Shown: in pieces, positions 27,311 through 36,391 of the stretch | How positions within the stretch are numbered: position 1 is the first letter of the stretch | How the letters are laid out: the number at the start of each line of letters is the position of its first letter | From: an uncultured Prevotella sp. | GTDB taxonomy: Bacteria > Bacteroidota > Bacteroidia > Bacteroidales > Bacteroidaceae | Length of the DNA: 64,000 nt | NCBI GenBank assembly: GCA_905233245.1 | Contig: CAJODK010000012.1 | Span: 16,359 to 80,358 of the forward strand | Direction: 5' to 3' | Translations under genes and position numbers: made by a program | The notes under the pieces: model-generated | Told to the model about the DNA's origin: nothing | The model's input: the letters and a program-made list of their open reading frames with translations, nothing else | The model's database searches: none

Positions 27311-30300
27311 TTAGTAGTCGCGCTGGATGTCAGCAATCTTCTCGTGAAGGCGTGCCATCTTCTCTTCCTCGAGCACGCGCTTATACTCTATAGGTACTAC
27401 CTGGATGAAGTCCTCGATGTAGCGATGCCAGTCGTCGAGCATACGACCTGCGAGAGCCGAACCCGTGTGCAGGTAGTGCTGACGGATGAGCTCGAGCAAC
27501 TCCTTGCGCGATACGCTGTCCTCGACCAACGAGAGTTCCACCATGTCCATATTGCAGAAGTAGTCGAAGGTATGGTCGGGGTCATAGACGTATGCCACAC
27601 CGCCACTCATACCAGCGGCGAAGTTACGGCCCGTCTTGCCCAGTACCACCACACGACCGCCAGTCATGTACTCGCAGCAGTGGTCGCCAGCACCCTCGAT
27701 AACGGCGATAGCACCTGAGTTGCGCACACCGAAGCGCTCGCCCACCTTACCATTGATGTAGAGTTCGCCGGAGGTGGCACCATACAGTCCGGTGTTGCCA
27801 GCTATGATATTATCCTCAGCCCTGAAGTCATCACTGCGACGGGCAGGAGGCAGAATAGAAATGCGTCCGCCACTGAGGCCCTTACCAAAGTAGTCGTTGG
27901 TCTCACCCTCTAGGCGCAAATCCAGTCCGCGAACGGCGAAGGCACCGAAGCTCTGACCAGCCGAGCCCTTGAACTTAATCTTAATGGTTCCGTCGGGCAG
28001 TCCCTGCTCACCATATTTCTGGGCGATGACGCCACTCAGCATGGTACCCACAGCACGGTCGGTATTCTTGATGATGTAGTCGAGTGTCACCTCCTCCTGA
28101 GAGTCGATGGCCTTCTGCGCAGCACGAATCATCTCCTCGTCCTTCACGCCCGTCACCTTAGTGTAGGCGCCGCGGTCCCAGTACAGATTCTTGTCTGTCT
28201 CCGGCTTATGCAGCAGACGGGCGAAGTCGATGGTCTTCTGCTTGTCGCTAGCATTGGTAGTATCCACCTCGATGAGCTCCGTGCGACCGATGATTTCCTT
28301 CAGTGAGTGAACGCCGATTTCAGCGAGATATTCGCGTACCTGCTCTGCCAGGAAGGTGAAGAAGTTAACCACGTACTCAGCGCGGCCCTCGAAGTGCTTG
28401 CGCAACTCCGGATTCTGTGTAGCCACACCCATAGGACAGGTATTGGTGTTACACTTACGCATCATAACACAACCCAGCACTATCAGCGGCAGCGTGCCAA
28501 ACGAGAACTCATCAGCGCCCAGCATCGCCATGATAATCACATCCTTGGCTGTCTTCAACTGTCCGTCGGTCTGCAGGCGAACCTGATTACGCAGACCATT
28601 GATAACCAGTGTCTGCTGAGTCTCTGCAAGTCCTATTTCCGGCGAGATACCAGCGAAGCGCATGCTTGATGCCGGGCTGGCACCCGTACCACCCTCAGCA
28701 CCTGAGATGACAATGAGGTCGGCCTTAGCCTTAGCCACACCAGCGGCGATGGTTCCTACGCCACTCTCGGCTACCAGTTTTACGCTGACAGCAGCTGTAG
28801 GGTTGATATTCTTCAGGTCGAAGATGAGCTGCGCCAGGTCCTCGATACTATAGATATCGTGATGCGGTGGTGGCGAAATGAGCGAGATGCCAGGAATGGC
28901 GTTACGCGTCTTGGCAATAATCTCGTTGACCTTGAAGCCAGGCAACTGTCCGCCCTCACCAGGCTTAGCACCCTGTGCCACCTTAATCTGTATCTCCTCA
29001 GCATTCACCAGATACTCGGCAGTCACGCCAAAACGTCCTGATGCAATCTGTTTGGTCTTACTGCTCAGCGATACGCCGTCCACCTCTGAGTGGTAGCGGG
29101 CATTGTCCTCACCACCCTCGCCAGTGTTACTGCGTGCACCAAGTTTGTTCATAGCCAGTGCCAGTGCCTCGTGGGCCTCGATGCTCAGCGCACCAAAACT
29201 CATGGCGCCGGTCACGAAGTGCTTCACGATGCTCTCTACAGGCTCCACCTCGTCGATAGGAGTAGGCTTGGCAGCCTTCTTGAATCCTAAGAAGTCACGG
29301 ATAAAGATAGGACTCTCCTTTTCATCGACTATCTTTGCCCAGTCCTTAAACTTATCGTAGTTGCCCTGACGGGTAGCCAACTGCAGCTTAGCGATGGTCT
29401 CAGGGTTCCATGCATGCCTGATGCCATCCTTGCGCCAAGCGAACAGACCATGGTTCTGCAACATAGCCTGCTCCTTGGCAGCCTCGTGCAGACGGATGGC
29501 ATCGCGGGCAATCTCCTTCAGACCTACACCTCCGATGGTGCTCACCTCCGTACCGAAGTAGCGGCGCAACAGGTCTTCGCTAAGTCCGATGCTCTCGAAA
29601 ATCTTGGCACCGCGATAGCTACGGATAGTCGAGATACCCATCTTGCTCATAATCTTCTTAAGACCCTTATCCACAGCCCTGATATAGTTTTTCTCGGCAG
29701 TAGCATACTCCTCCTGAATCTTGTGCCTCTTCACCAAATCATCCAGCACGGCGAACGTCATGTAAGGACACAGGGCACTGGCACCGTAGCCCAGCAACAA
29801 CGCTGCGTGCATCACCTCGCGGATTTCACCACTCTCCACAATCAGAGCAGTCTGCACGCGCTTACCCACACTAATCAGGTAGTGGTGAACGGCTGAAACA
29901 GCAAGCAGTGATGGGATGTAGAAACCTCCCCCCTGCCCCTCCCGAGGAGGGGTGATTTCTACCTTGTCTGTGAGGATGATGTAGTTCACGCCTTCATCCA
30001 CGCTGGCTTCTGCATCTTTGCAAAGTTTATCAAGAGCAATGCGCAACCGCTCCCCTCCCTGGGAGGGGCCGGGGGAGGTTACCATAGCCAGTTTCTTCGT
30101 CTTAAATCCCTTGTAGCGGATGTTACAAAGTATATCAAGTTGAGTGTTGGTCAGCACAGGCTGTGGCAGGCGCACCATCTTACAATTAGATGCATCGGGC
30201 GTCAGGATGTTCTTGCCTACGGCACCGATGTACTCCGTCAGGCTCATCACCAGTTCCTCACGGATAGGGTCGATGGCAGGGTTGGTAACCTGTGCAAACT

Positions 30301-31954
30301 GCTGGCGGAAGTAATTGAACAGCACCTGTGGACGGTCTGAGATGACTGCCAGCGGTGTGTCGTTACCCATAGCAGCCACAGGTTCCTGTCCTGCTGTAGC
30401 CATCGGGACGATGGTCTTGTCGATATCCTCCTGACCAAAGCCGAAGGTCACCAGTTTCTGCTCATAGTCATTCACACTATTATCTACGTGACGTCCGCTC
30501 TTCAGTTTCTCCAGCTGCACGCGATTCTCGTTCAGCCACTCACGATAAGGGTGAGCCTTAGCCAGTTTCTCCTTTATCTCACCATCGTAGTATATCTTGC
30601 CCTCCTCGGTGTCTATGAGCAGTATCTTTCCAGGCTGCAGGCGCCCCTTGCTCACCACATCGGCAGGATCGAAATCCATGACGCCAACCTCACTGGCTAC
30701 TACCATCATACCGCTCTTTGTTATGGTATAGCGGCTGGGGCGCAGACCATTGCGGTCAAGCATTCCGCCTGCATAGCGACCATCGCTGAACAGCAGTGCG
30801 GCAGGACCGTCCCATGGTTCCATCAGGATAGAGTGATACTCATAGAAGGCTTTCAAATCTTCGCTGATAGGATTCTTGTCGTTAAAACTCTCAGGCACCA
30901 GAATAGCCATAGCCTGTGGCAACGAGAGTCCGCTCATCATCAGGAACTCAAACACGTTGTCGAGCGAAGCTGAGTCACTCATGCCCTCCTGTACTATAGG
31001 TCTCAAATCCTTGATATCTCCCAGCGCCTCACTGTTCAGCACGCTCTCGCGAGCCTTCATCCAACCGCGGTTACCGCGTATGGTGTTAATCTCACCATTG
31101 TGGGCCAAGAGACGGAAAGGCTGTGCGAGCTTCCACTTAGGGAATGTATTAGTTGAGAAACGTGAGTGAACCAAGGCCAGTCCGCTCGTGAAGTAATCGT
31201 TAGAGAGATCTGGGAAGTAGCGTCGCAGCTGTCCGCTGGTCAGCATTCCCTTGTAGATAATATTCTTGCTGGAGAGGGAGCACAGATAGAAGTCCTCATC
31301 GCTGATGCGGTTTTCTATGCGCTTGCGTACCTTATACAATATACGCTCAAACACGGGCACATTATCCTCCGATACGCCCGTTACGAAAATCTGCTTAATG
31401 TCTGGTTCCACCTCACGGGCTGCTACACCCAGCACCTCAGGATTGGTAGGCACGGTGCGCAGATGCATCAACTGCAGCCCTTCGCGCTCAATCTCCTCAA
31501 TCATCACGCTCAGTATCTGCTGCTGGGCTTTTTCGTCCTTAGGGAGAAATACGATACCTGTACCATATCTTCCTTTTTCAGGCACTGGTATTCCCTGCAG
31601 CAGGATGAATTCATGCGGAATCTGTACTAATATTCCCGCACCATCACCTGTCTTGTCTCTTGTTTCGGCACCTCTGTGCTCCATATTCTCTAGCACGCGC
31701 AACGCGTTATCTACCAATTCGTGGCTCTTTCCACCATGAATGTTCACCACCATGCCCACACCGCAGGCATCGTGTTCATAACTGCTCTGATATAAGCCTT
31801 GAAGTTTACAATTTGTCATATTATCCTTGCTTTTACTATCTTTCTGCTTTAAAATCGGTGCAAAGTTATAACATTTTGCTAATATAGCCAAAAAATGAAT
31901 GACATTTTTAACCTTAAAACAGACAATATTTGACATTTTGCAGAAAAAAAACAC
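27311..31954 (-). CDS. gltB: Glutamate synthase large subunit (true start likely at internal MTNCKLQGLYQSSYEHDACGVG)
   Basis: EHDACGVGMVVNIHGG Ntn amidotransferase, FMN/Fe-S central region, GXGXG repeats. Confidence 0.96.
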   Translation of the reverse strand: MFFFCKMSNIVCFKVKNVIHFLAILAKCYNFAPILKQKDSKSKDNMTNCKLQGLYQSSYEHDACGVGMVVNIHGGKSHELVDNALRVLENMEHRGAETRDKTGDGAGILVQIPHEFILLQGIPVPEKGRYGTGIVFLPKDEKAQQQILSVMIEEIEREGLQLMHLRTVPTNPEVLGVAAREVEPDIKQIFVTGVSEDNVPVFERILYKVRKRIENRISDEDFYLCSLSSKNIIYKGMLTSGQLRRYFPDLSNDYFTSGLALVHSRFSTNTFPKWKLAQPFRLLAHNGEINTIRGNRGWMKARESVLNSEALGDIKDLRPIVQEGMSDSASLDNVFEFLMMSGLSLPQAMAILVPESFNDKNPISEDLKAFYEYHSILMEPWDGPAALLFSDGRYAGGMLDRNGLRPSRYTITKSGMMVVASEVGVMDFDPADVVSKGRLQPGKILLIDTEEGKIYYDGEIKEKLAKAHPYREWLNENRVQLEKLKSGRHVDNSVNDYEQKLVTFGFGQEDIDKTIVPMATAGQEPVAAMGNDTPLAVISDRPQVLFNYFRQQFAQVTNPAIDPIREELVMSLTEYIGAVGKNILTPDASNCKMVRLPQPVLTNTQLDILCNIRYKGFKTKKLAMVTSPGPSQGGERLRIALDKLCKDAEASVDEGVNYIILTDKVEITPPREGQGGGFYIPSLLAVSAVHHYLISVGKRVQTALIVESGEIREVMHAALLLGYGASALCPYMTFAVLDDLVKRHKIQEEYATAEKNYIRAVDKGLKKIMSKMGISTIRSYRGAKIFESIGLSEDLLRRYFGTEVSTIGGVGLKEIARDAIRLHEAAKEQAMLQNHGLFAWRKDGIRHAWNPETIAKLQLATRQGNYDKFKDWAKIVDEKESPIFIRDFLGFKKAAKPTPIDEVEPVESIVKHFVTGAMSFGALSIEAHEALALAMNKLGARSNTGEGGEDNARYHSEVDGVSLSSKTKQIASGRFGVTAEYLVNAEEIQIKVAQGAKPGEGGQLPGFKVNEIIAKTRNAIPGISLISPPPHHDIYSIEDLAQLIFDLKNINPTAAVSVKLVAESGVGTIAAGVAKAKADLIVISGAEGGTGASPASSMRFAGISPEIGLAETQQTLVINGLRNQVRLQTDGQLKTAKDVIIMAMLGADEFSFGTLPLIVLGCVMMRKCNTNTCPMGVATQNPELRKHFEGRAEYVVNFFTFLAEQVREYLAEIGVHSLKEIIGRTELIEVDTTNASDKQKTIDFARLLHKPETDKNLYWDRGAYTKVTGVKDEEMIRAAQKAIDSQEEVTLDYIIKNTDRAVGTMLSGVIAQKYGEQGLPDGTIKIKFKGSAGQSFGAFAVRGLDLRLEGETNDYFGKGLSGGRISILPPARRSDDFRAEDNIIAGNTGLYGATSGELYINGKVGERFGVRNSGAIAVIEGAGDHCCEYMTGGRVVVLGKTGRNFAAGMSGGVAYVYDPDHTFDYFCNMDMVELSLVEDSVSRKELLELIRQHYLHTGSALAGRMLDDWHRYIEDFIQVVPIEYKRVLEEEKMARLHEKIADIQRDY
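29918..29962. repeat. GC-rich palindromic element inside gltB (45 bp, encodes VEITPPREGQGGGFY)
   Basis: gtagaaacctcccccctgcccctcccgaggaggggtgatttctac; flanked by GTAGAAA/TTTCTAC. Confidence 0.7.
30045..30080. repeat. GC-rich palindromic element inside gltB (36 bp, encodes TSPGPSQGGER)
   Basis: aaccgctcccctccctgggaggggccgggggaggtt. Confidence 0.7.
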
Positions 31955-32284
31955 TTTTTTCGTTCATATTGAAAAATTTCAGACGATTATTCACCACTAA
32001 TTCTTTACACTTTGTCATTTTCGTATTGAAACAAAGATGGACTGTCGCACAATTCTAACATTTTGTAACAAAATGGACGAAAAACGATACGAAGTGTAAA
32101 CAAAACGAAAGGAAAATAGCTATAAAAGTTTACAATACGTCACAATACGAAATTTAATTTTATCAAAGTGATAGAATTATGATGCTATTTGCGACAAAAT
32201 GTTGTAATTTTGCATTGTCAATTGACAGAATGTAGCCCTTTGACATGGGTATATTATTAATTAAGGTAAAAAGAAAGGACTGTT

Positions 32285-32632
32285 ATGAAAAGGATTGAAG
32301 CTATCATCCGCAAGACGAAGTTCGAAGACGTAAAGGAGGCTCTGCTACAGTCGGACATCGACTGGTTTGAGTATCACAACGTGCACGGCATCGGCCAGAG
32401 CCGCGAGGAAAGGATATACCGTGGCGTGCAGTATTCGACTGACGTGATAGAGCGTGTAGCACTGACCATTGTGTGTCGCGACCAGTTTGTGGAGCCCACA
32501 GTGAAAGTGATACTGAAGGTGGCTCACACGGGCAACGTGGGCGACGGACGCATCTTCGTAAGCGACATGATAGACACATGGAGCATACGCACCGGAGAGA
32601 ACGGCGACACAGTGCTCAGAGACAAAAAGTAA
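32285..32632 (+). CDS. glnB: Nitrogen regulatory protein P-II
   Basis: MKRIEAIIRKTKFEDVKEAL; T-loop IYRGVQY; GNVGDGRIFVSDM. Confidence 0.93.
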   Translation: MKRIEAIIRKTKFEDVKEALLQSDIDWFEYHNVHGIGQSREERIYRGVQYSTDVIERVALTIVCRDQFVEPTVKVILKVAHTGNVGDGRIFVSDMIDTWSIRTGENGDTVLRDKK

Positions 32633-32676
32633 AAAAGGAGATTGTATAATGCTTAAAGCTTAAAGGTAAAAAGATT

Positions 32677-33933
32677 ATGAACGAAATTGGATTATCACTC
32701 GATACTGTATGGATGCTACTGGCAGCCATGCTGGTTTTCTGGATGCAGCCGGGTTTCGCCCTGTGCGAGGCAGGCTTTACGCGAAGCAAGAACACGGCTA
32801 ACATCCTGATGAAGAACTTCGTCGATTTCATGTTTGGCTCACTGCTGTTCTTCTTCCTTGGTTTCGGTTTCATGTTCGGTTCGGACGTCCTCGGAGGATT
32901 CATGGGCATGCCAAACTGGGGCGACCTGAGTTTCTACGATGGAGAACTGCCCGTGGAGGGTTTCCTCATATTCGAGACCGTATTCTGTGCCACCAGCGCC
33001 ACTATCGTGAGCGGTGCTATGGCTGAGAGAACCAAGTTTTCTATGTACCTCATCTACAGCGCCGTCATCTCGCTTCTCATATACCCTATCGAGGGCCACT
33101 GGACATGGGGCGGCGGATGGTTGTGTAACGATGCCGTTGACGGTTTCATGATGACAACCTTCGGCGATGTATTCCATGACTTTGCAGGTTCTGCAATAGT
33201 ACACTCAGTGGGTGGTGTGCTGGCTCTGATTGGTGCCTTGGCACTCGGTCCACGTCTGGGCAAGTATGGTAAGGACGGTAAGAGCCGTGCCATTCCTGGC
33301 CACAACCTTATGATGGCTGCGCTGGGCGTGTTCATCCTCTGGCTTGGATGGTTTGGCTTCAACCCTGGTTCACAGTTGGCTGCAACTGGCGAAGTCAACC
33401 GCGTTGCCATCAGCCACGTATTCCTTACCACAAACCTTGCTGCAACAGCTGGTGGCGTGGCTACGATGTTCGTGACATGGTGGAAGTATGGCAAGCCATC
33501 ACTCTCACTGGTACTGAACGGCGTACTGGCAGGTCTGGTAGGCATCACGGCAGGATGTGACCTTGTATCACCTCTCGGAGCCATCATCATCGGACTGGTA
33601 TGTGGCGTAGTGCTGGTGTTCGCCATCGAGTTCATCGACCACAAGTTGCACATCGACGACCCTGTAGGTGCTTCAAGCGTACACGGTGTATGTGGTATTC
33701 TCGGCACACTGATGACGGGCCTGCTCTCAACTTCCAATGGTGCCTTCTACGGCTATGGCTGGGGATTCTTCGGCGCAGAGTGTTTCGGTATTCTCGTAAT
33801 AGACCTCTGGGCTGCTGCCTGCGGATTCCTTCTGTTCTACGGCATCAAGAAACTGCATGGTCTGCGTGTTGACACACGTATAGAGGAGGAAGGCTTAGAC
33901 ATCTATGAACACGGCGAGAGCTGCTATAACTGA
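32677..33933 (+). CDS. amt: Ammonium transporter
   Basis: Amt family motifs (QPGFALCEAGFTRSKNTANILMKNF; DFAGSAIVHSVGG; DPVGASSVHGVCGILGT). Confidence 0.96.
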   Translation: MNEIGLSLDTVWMLLAAMLVFWMQPGFALCEAGFTRSKNTANILMKNFVDFMFGSLLFFFLGFGFMFGSDVLGGFMGMPNWGDLSFYDGELPVEGFLIFETVFCATSATIVSGAMAERTKFSMYLIYSAVISLLIYPIEGHWTWGGGWLCNDAVDGFMMTTFGDVFHDFAGSAIVHSVGGVLALIGALALGPRLGKYGKDGKSRAIPGHNLMMAALGVFILWLGWFGFNPGSQLAATGEVNRVAISHVFLTTNLAATAGGVATMFVTWWKYGKPSLSLVLNGVLAGLVGITAGCDLVSPLGAIIIGLVCGVVLVFAIEFIDHKLHIDDPVGASSVHGVCGILGTLMTGLLSTSNGAFYGYGWGFFGAECFGILVIDLWAAACGFLLFYGIKKLHGLRVDTRIEEEGLDIYEHGESCYN

Positions 33934-33974
33934 GTTTGATGAATGTATTTAATATTAATTAAAAATGTAAAGTT

Positions 33975-34712
33975 ATGACTACTATAAAGAAAAAAGTATC
34001 AAGATTGTTTGTCCTCACGGTGCTGCTCGCTGGAGCAGCCACCGCTGGGGCACAGGAAACAGAAAAAGTAGAGGCAACAATTGCTGCCGACATCGTGAAC
34101 CAATACATCTGGCGTGGCCAGGATCTGGGCAACGTTGCGTTGCAGCCCACACTCGGCGTAGCCTACAAGGGTTTGAGCCTCACAGCCTGGGGCAGTGTGG
34201 GACTAAGCGAACCAGAAGACACAAAGGAGTTTGACCTCACGCTTGCATACCAGACGGGCGGCTTCAACATTGGAGTGACCGACTACTGGTTCAACAAGAT
34301 AGATGACGGCGACCCTGATGGACGCTACTTCATGTATAAGTCGCACAGCACCAACCACATCTTCGAGGCAAACGTAGGCTATGACTTCGGTTTCCTCTCC
34401 CTGCAGTGGTACACCAACTTTGCTGGCAACGACGGAAAGAACAAGAGCCTGAAACGTGCCTACAGCTCATACTTTGAACTGAGCGCACCATTCAAGTTTG
34501 CCACATGTGACTGGACGGCAACTGCCGGTGCCGTGCCATACGCCACTACATCATACGGCACTACTGGCTTCGCCGTCACCAACCTCGCGCTCAAAGCGGT
34601 GAAGGACATAAAGGTAACCGACACCTTCTCAATTCCTATTTTTGCACAGGTCGTTGCCAATCCTTGCTCACAGAAAGCATACCTGGTTCTTGGTCTGACT
34701 CTGCAACCGTAA
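33975..34712 (+). CDS. TorF-like outer-membrane beta-barrel protein
   Basis: Signal peptide; DIVNQYIWRGQDLGNVALQPTLGVAYKGLSLTAWGS; lies between two amt genes. Confidence 0.75.
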   Translation: MTTIKKKVSRLFVLTVLLAGAATAGAQETEKVEATIAADIVNQYIWRGQDLGNVALQPTLGVAYKGLSLTAWGSVGLSEPEDTKEFDLTLAYQTGGFNIGVTDYWFNKIDDGDPDGRYFMYKSHSTNHIFEANVGYDFGFLSLQWYTNFAGNDGKNKSLKRAYSSYFELSAPFKFATCDWTATAGAVPYATTSYGTTGFAVTNLALKAVKDIKVTDTFSIPIFAQVVANPCSQKAYLVLGLTLQP

Positions 34713-34733
34713 TTTTTCTTTTTCCAGGTTAGC

Positions 34734-34775
34734 AGCCCCTCTCCTTTCTCAGACATGAGGAGAGGGGCTTTTTGA
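34734..34775 (+). terminator. Strong hairpin terminator
   Basis: agcccctctcct...aggagaggggct then TTTTT. Confidence 0.85.
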
Positions 34776-34897
34776 CGTTTTGCAACGAAACGAGGATATT
34801 TAGTTGCAACGTGTTAACAATTTGCCACCAAAGAAAGGTGAAAACTTTACACATTGCTCTTTAATTTCATTTTTTATATGCAAAAAGTTTGAAAAAG

Positions 34898-34929
34898 TTT
34901 GGTTTTTATAACAAAATGCATTACCTTTG
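34898..34929 (+). promoter_or_regulatory. Bacteroidetes-type promoter (TTTG-N20-TACCTTTG) upstream of second amt
   Basis: tttggtttttataacaaaatgcattacctttg. Confidence 0.65.
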
Positions 34930-34978
34930 CACTCGATTTTTGGCATTTCGACATAATAACCAACAGCAAACATAAGGT

Positions 34979-36388
34979 ATGAAGATTAAGAAAAGATGGA
35001 TAATACTGATGACGGCAATGACGCTTATAGCCGTCGCAGGCGTGTTTGTAGGAGAACCCACTTTCGAGTGTGACTGGTCTGTCATCTCGGCAGCTGATGT
35101 GGCGTGGCTAATCACAGCTACGATTTTCGTGCTGATGATGACCCCTGGTCTATCGTTTTTCTATGGCGGTATGGTGGGTGCAAAGAACGTCATATCGACC
35201 ATGTTGCAGTCGTTCATTGCTATGGGACTGATTTCCGTTCTATGGGTGGTGATTGGTTTCTCGTTGTGTTTTGGTGATGACATAGGTGGTGTAATAGGCA
35301 ATCCGCTGACTTTCCCTATGTTCCATGGTGTGGGTGCAGAAGTATATACCACGCCAGCAGGAAACGTGCTTGGTGGTGCAACGATACCGTTGGCTCTTTT
35401 CGCATTGTTCCAAATGAAATTTGCCATTATCACGCCCTCGCTGATTACTGGTTCGTTTGCAGAACGTGTAAGGTTCTCTGCCTACATGTTCTTCATGATG
35501 TTCTTCTTCTTTGTAATCTACTGCCCACTGGCTCATATGACATGGCACCCAGAGGGACTGTTTCTGCGCTGGGGCGTAGTGGACTTTGCTGGTGGCATAG
35601 TGGTTCATGCCTCTTCGGGCGTTGCTGCACTGGCAGGTGCCATATATCTGGGCAGGCGCAAAGCTGAAACGCGCAGGAGTGAACCTGCCAACATACCGTT
35701 TGTGTTGCTGGGTGCTGCTATGCTTTGGCTGGGCTGGTTTGGTTTCAATGCAGGCTCTTCGCTTCATGCTGACGGACAGGCTATCAAAGCTTTCCTCAAC
35801 ACTAACACAGCATCGGCTACTGCAATGATGACATGGATATTCTTCGACTGCCTGCGTGGCAGGAAACCCTCGGCAATGGGCGCAGCGGTAGGCTGTGTAG
35901 TTGGTCTGGTAGCCATCACACCGTCAGCAGGCTATGTCACCGTAGGCCAGAGCATCTTCATCGCATTTGTCATCACGCTCATCTGTAACGTTGCCGTCTA
36001 TTGGCGTTCACATACCAGCATTGACGATGCCCTCGATGTATTCCCCACTCATGGCACAGGTGGTATTTTTGGCACGGTGCTGACGGGTATCTTTATTCAG
36101 GAGGGACTTATCGCTGGTACGTGGGATGGCTTTGTTGTTTTCCTCTACCATCTGCTGGCCATCGTCATCGTGTTTGTTTACACCTTCGTTATGAGTTGGT
36201 GGGGATATAAACTCATCGATAGTCTCCTTCCAATGCGTGTGTCGGCATTTAGTGAAAAGGTGGGCCTCGACTTCTCACAGCACGATGAGCATTACGGCCT
36301 GGCACATATCGGAGAACGAGAATTAGCAGAATACGAAGAGCATATCCGCAAGAAAGATAAAAAAAGTAAGCTATCTTCAAAACTATAA
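34979..36388 (+). CDS. amtB: Second ammonium transporter
   Basis: Amt motifs (MTPGLSFFYGGMVGAKNV; GIVVHASSGVAAL; DVFPTHGTGGIFGT). Confidence 0.95.
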   Translation: MKIKKRWIILMTAMTLIAVAGVFVGEPTFECDWSVISAADVAWLITATIFVLMMTPGLSFFYGGMVGAKNVISTMLQSFIAMGLISVLWVVIGFSLCFGDDIGGVIGNPLTFPMFHGVGAEVYTTPAGNVLGGATIPLALFALFQMKFAIITPSLITGSFAERVRFSAYMFFMMFFFFVIYCPLAHMTWHPEGLFLRWGVVDFAGGIVVHASSGVAALAGAIYLGRRKAETRRSEPANIPFVLLGAAMLWLGWFGFNAGSSLHADGQAIKAFLNTNTASATAMMTWIFFDCLRGRKPSAMGAAVGCVVGLVAITPSAGYVTVGQSIFIAFVITLICNVAVYWRSHTSIDDALDVFPTHGTGGIFGTVLTGIFIQEGLIAGTWDGFVVFLYHLLAIVIVFVYTFVMSWWGYKLIDSLLPMRVSAFSEKVGLDFSQHDEHYGLAHIGERELAEYEEHIRKKDKKSKLSSKL

Positions 36389-36391
36389 AGA

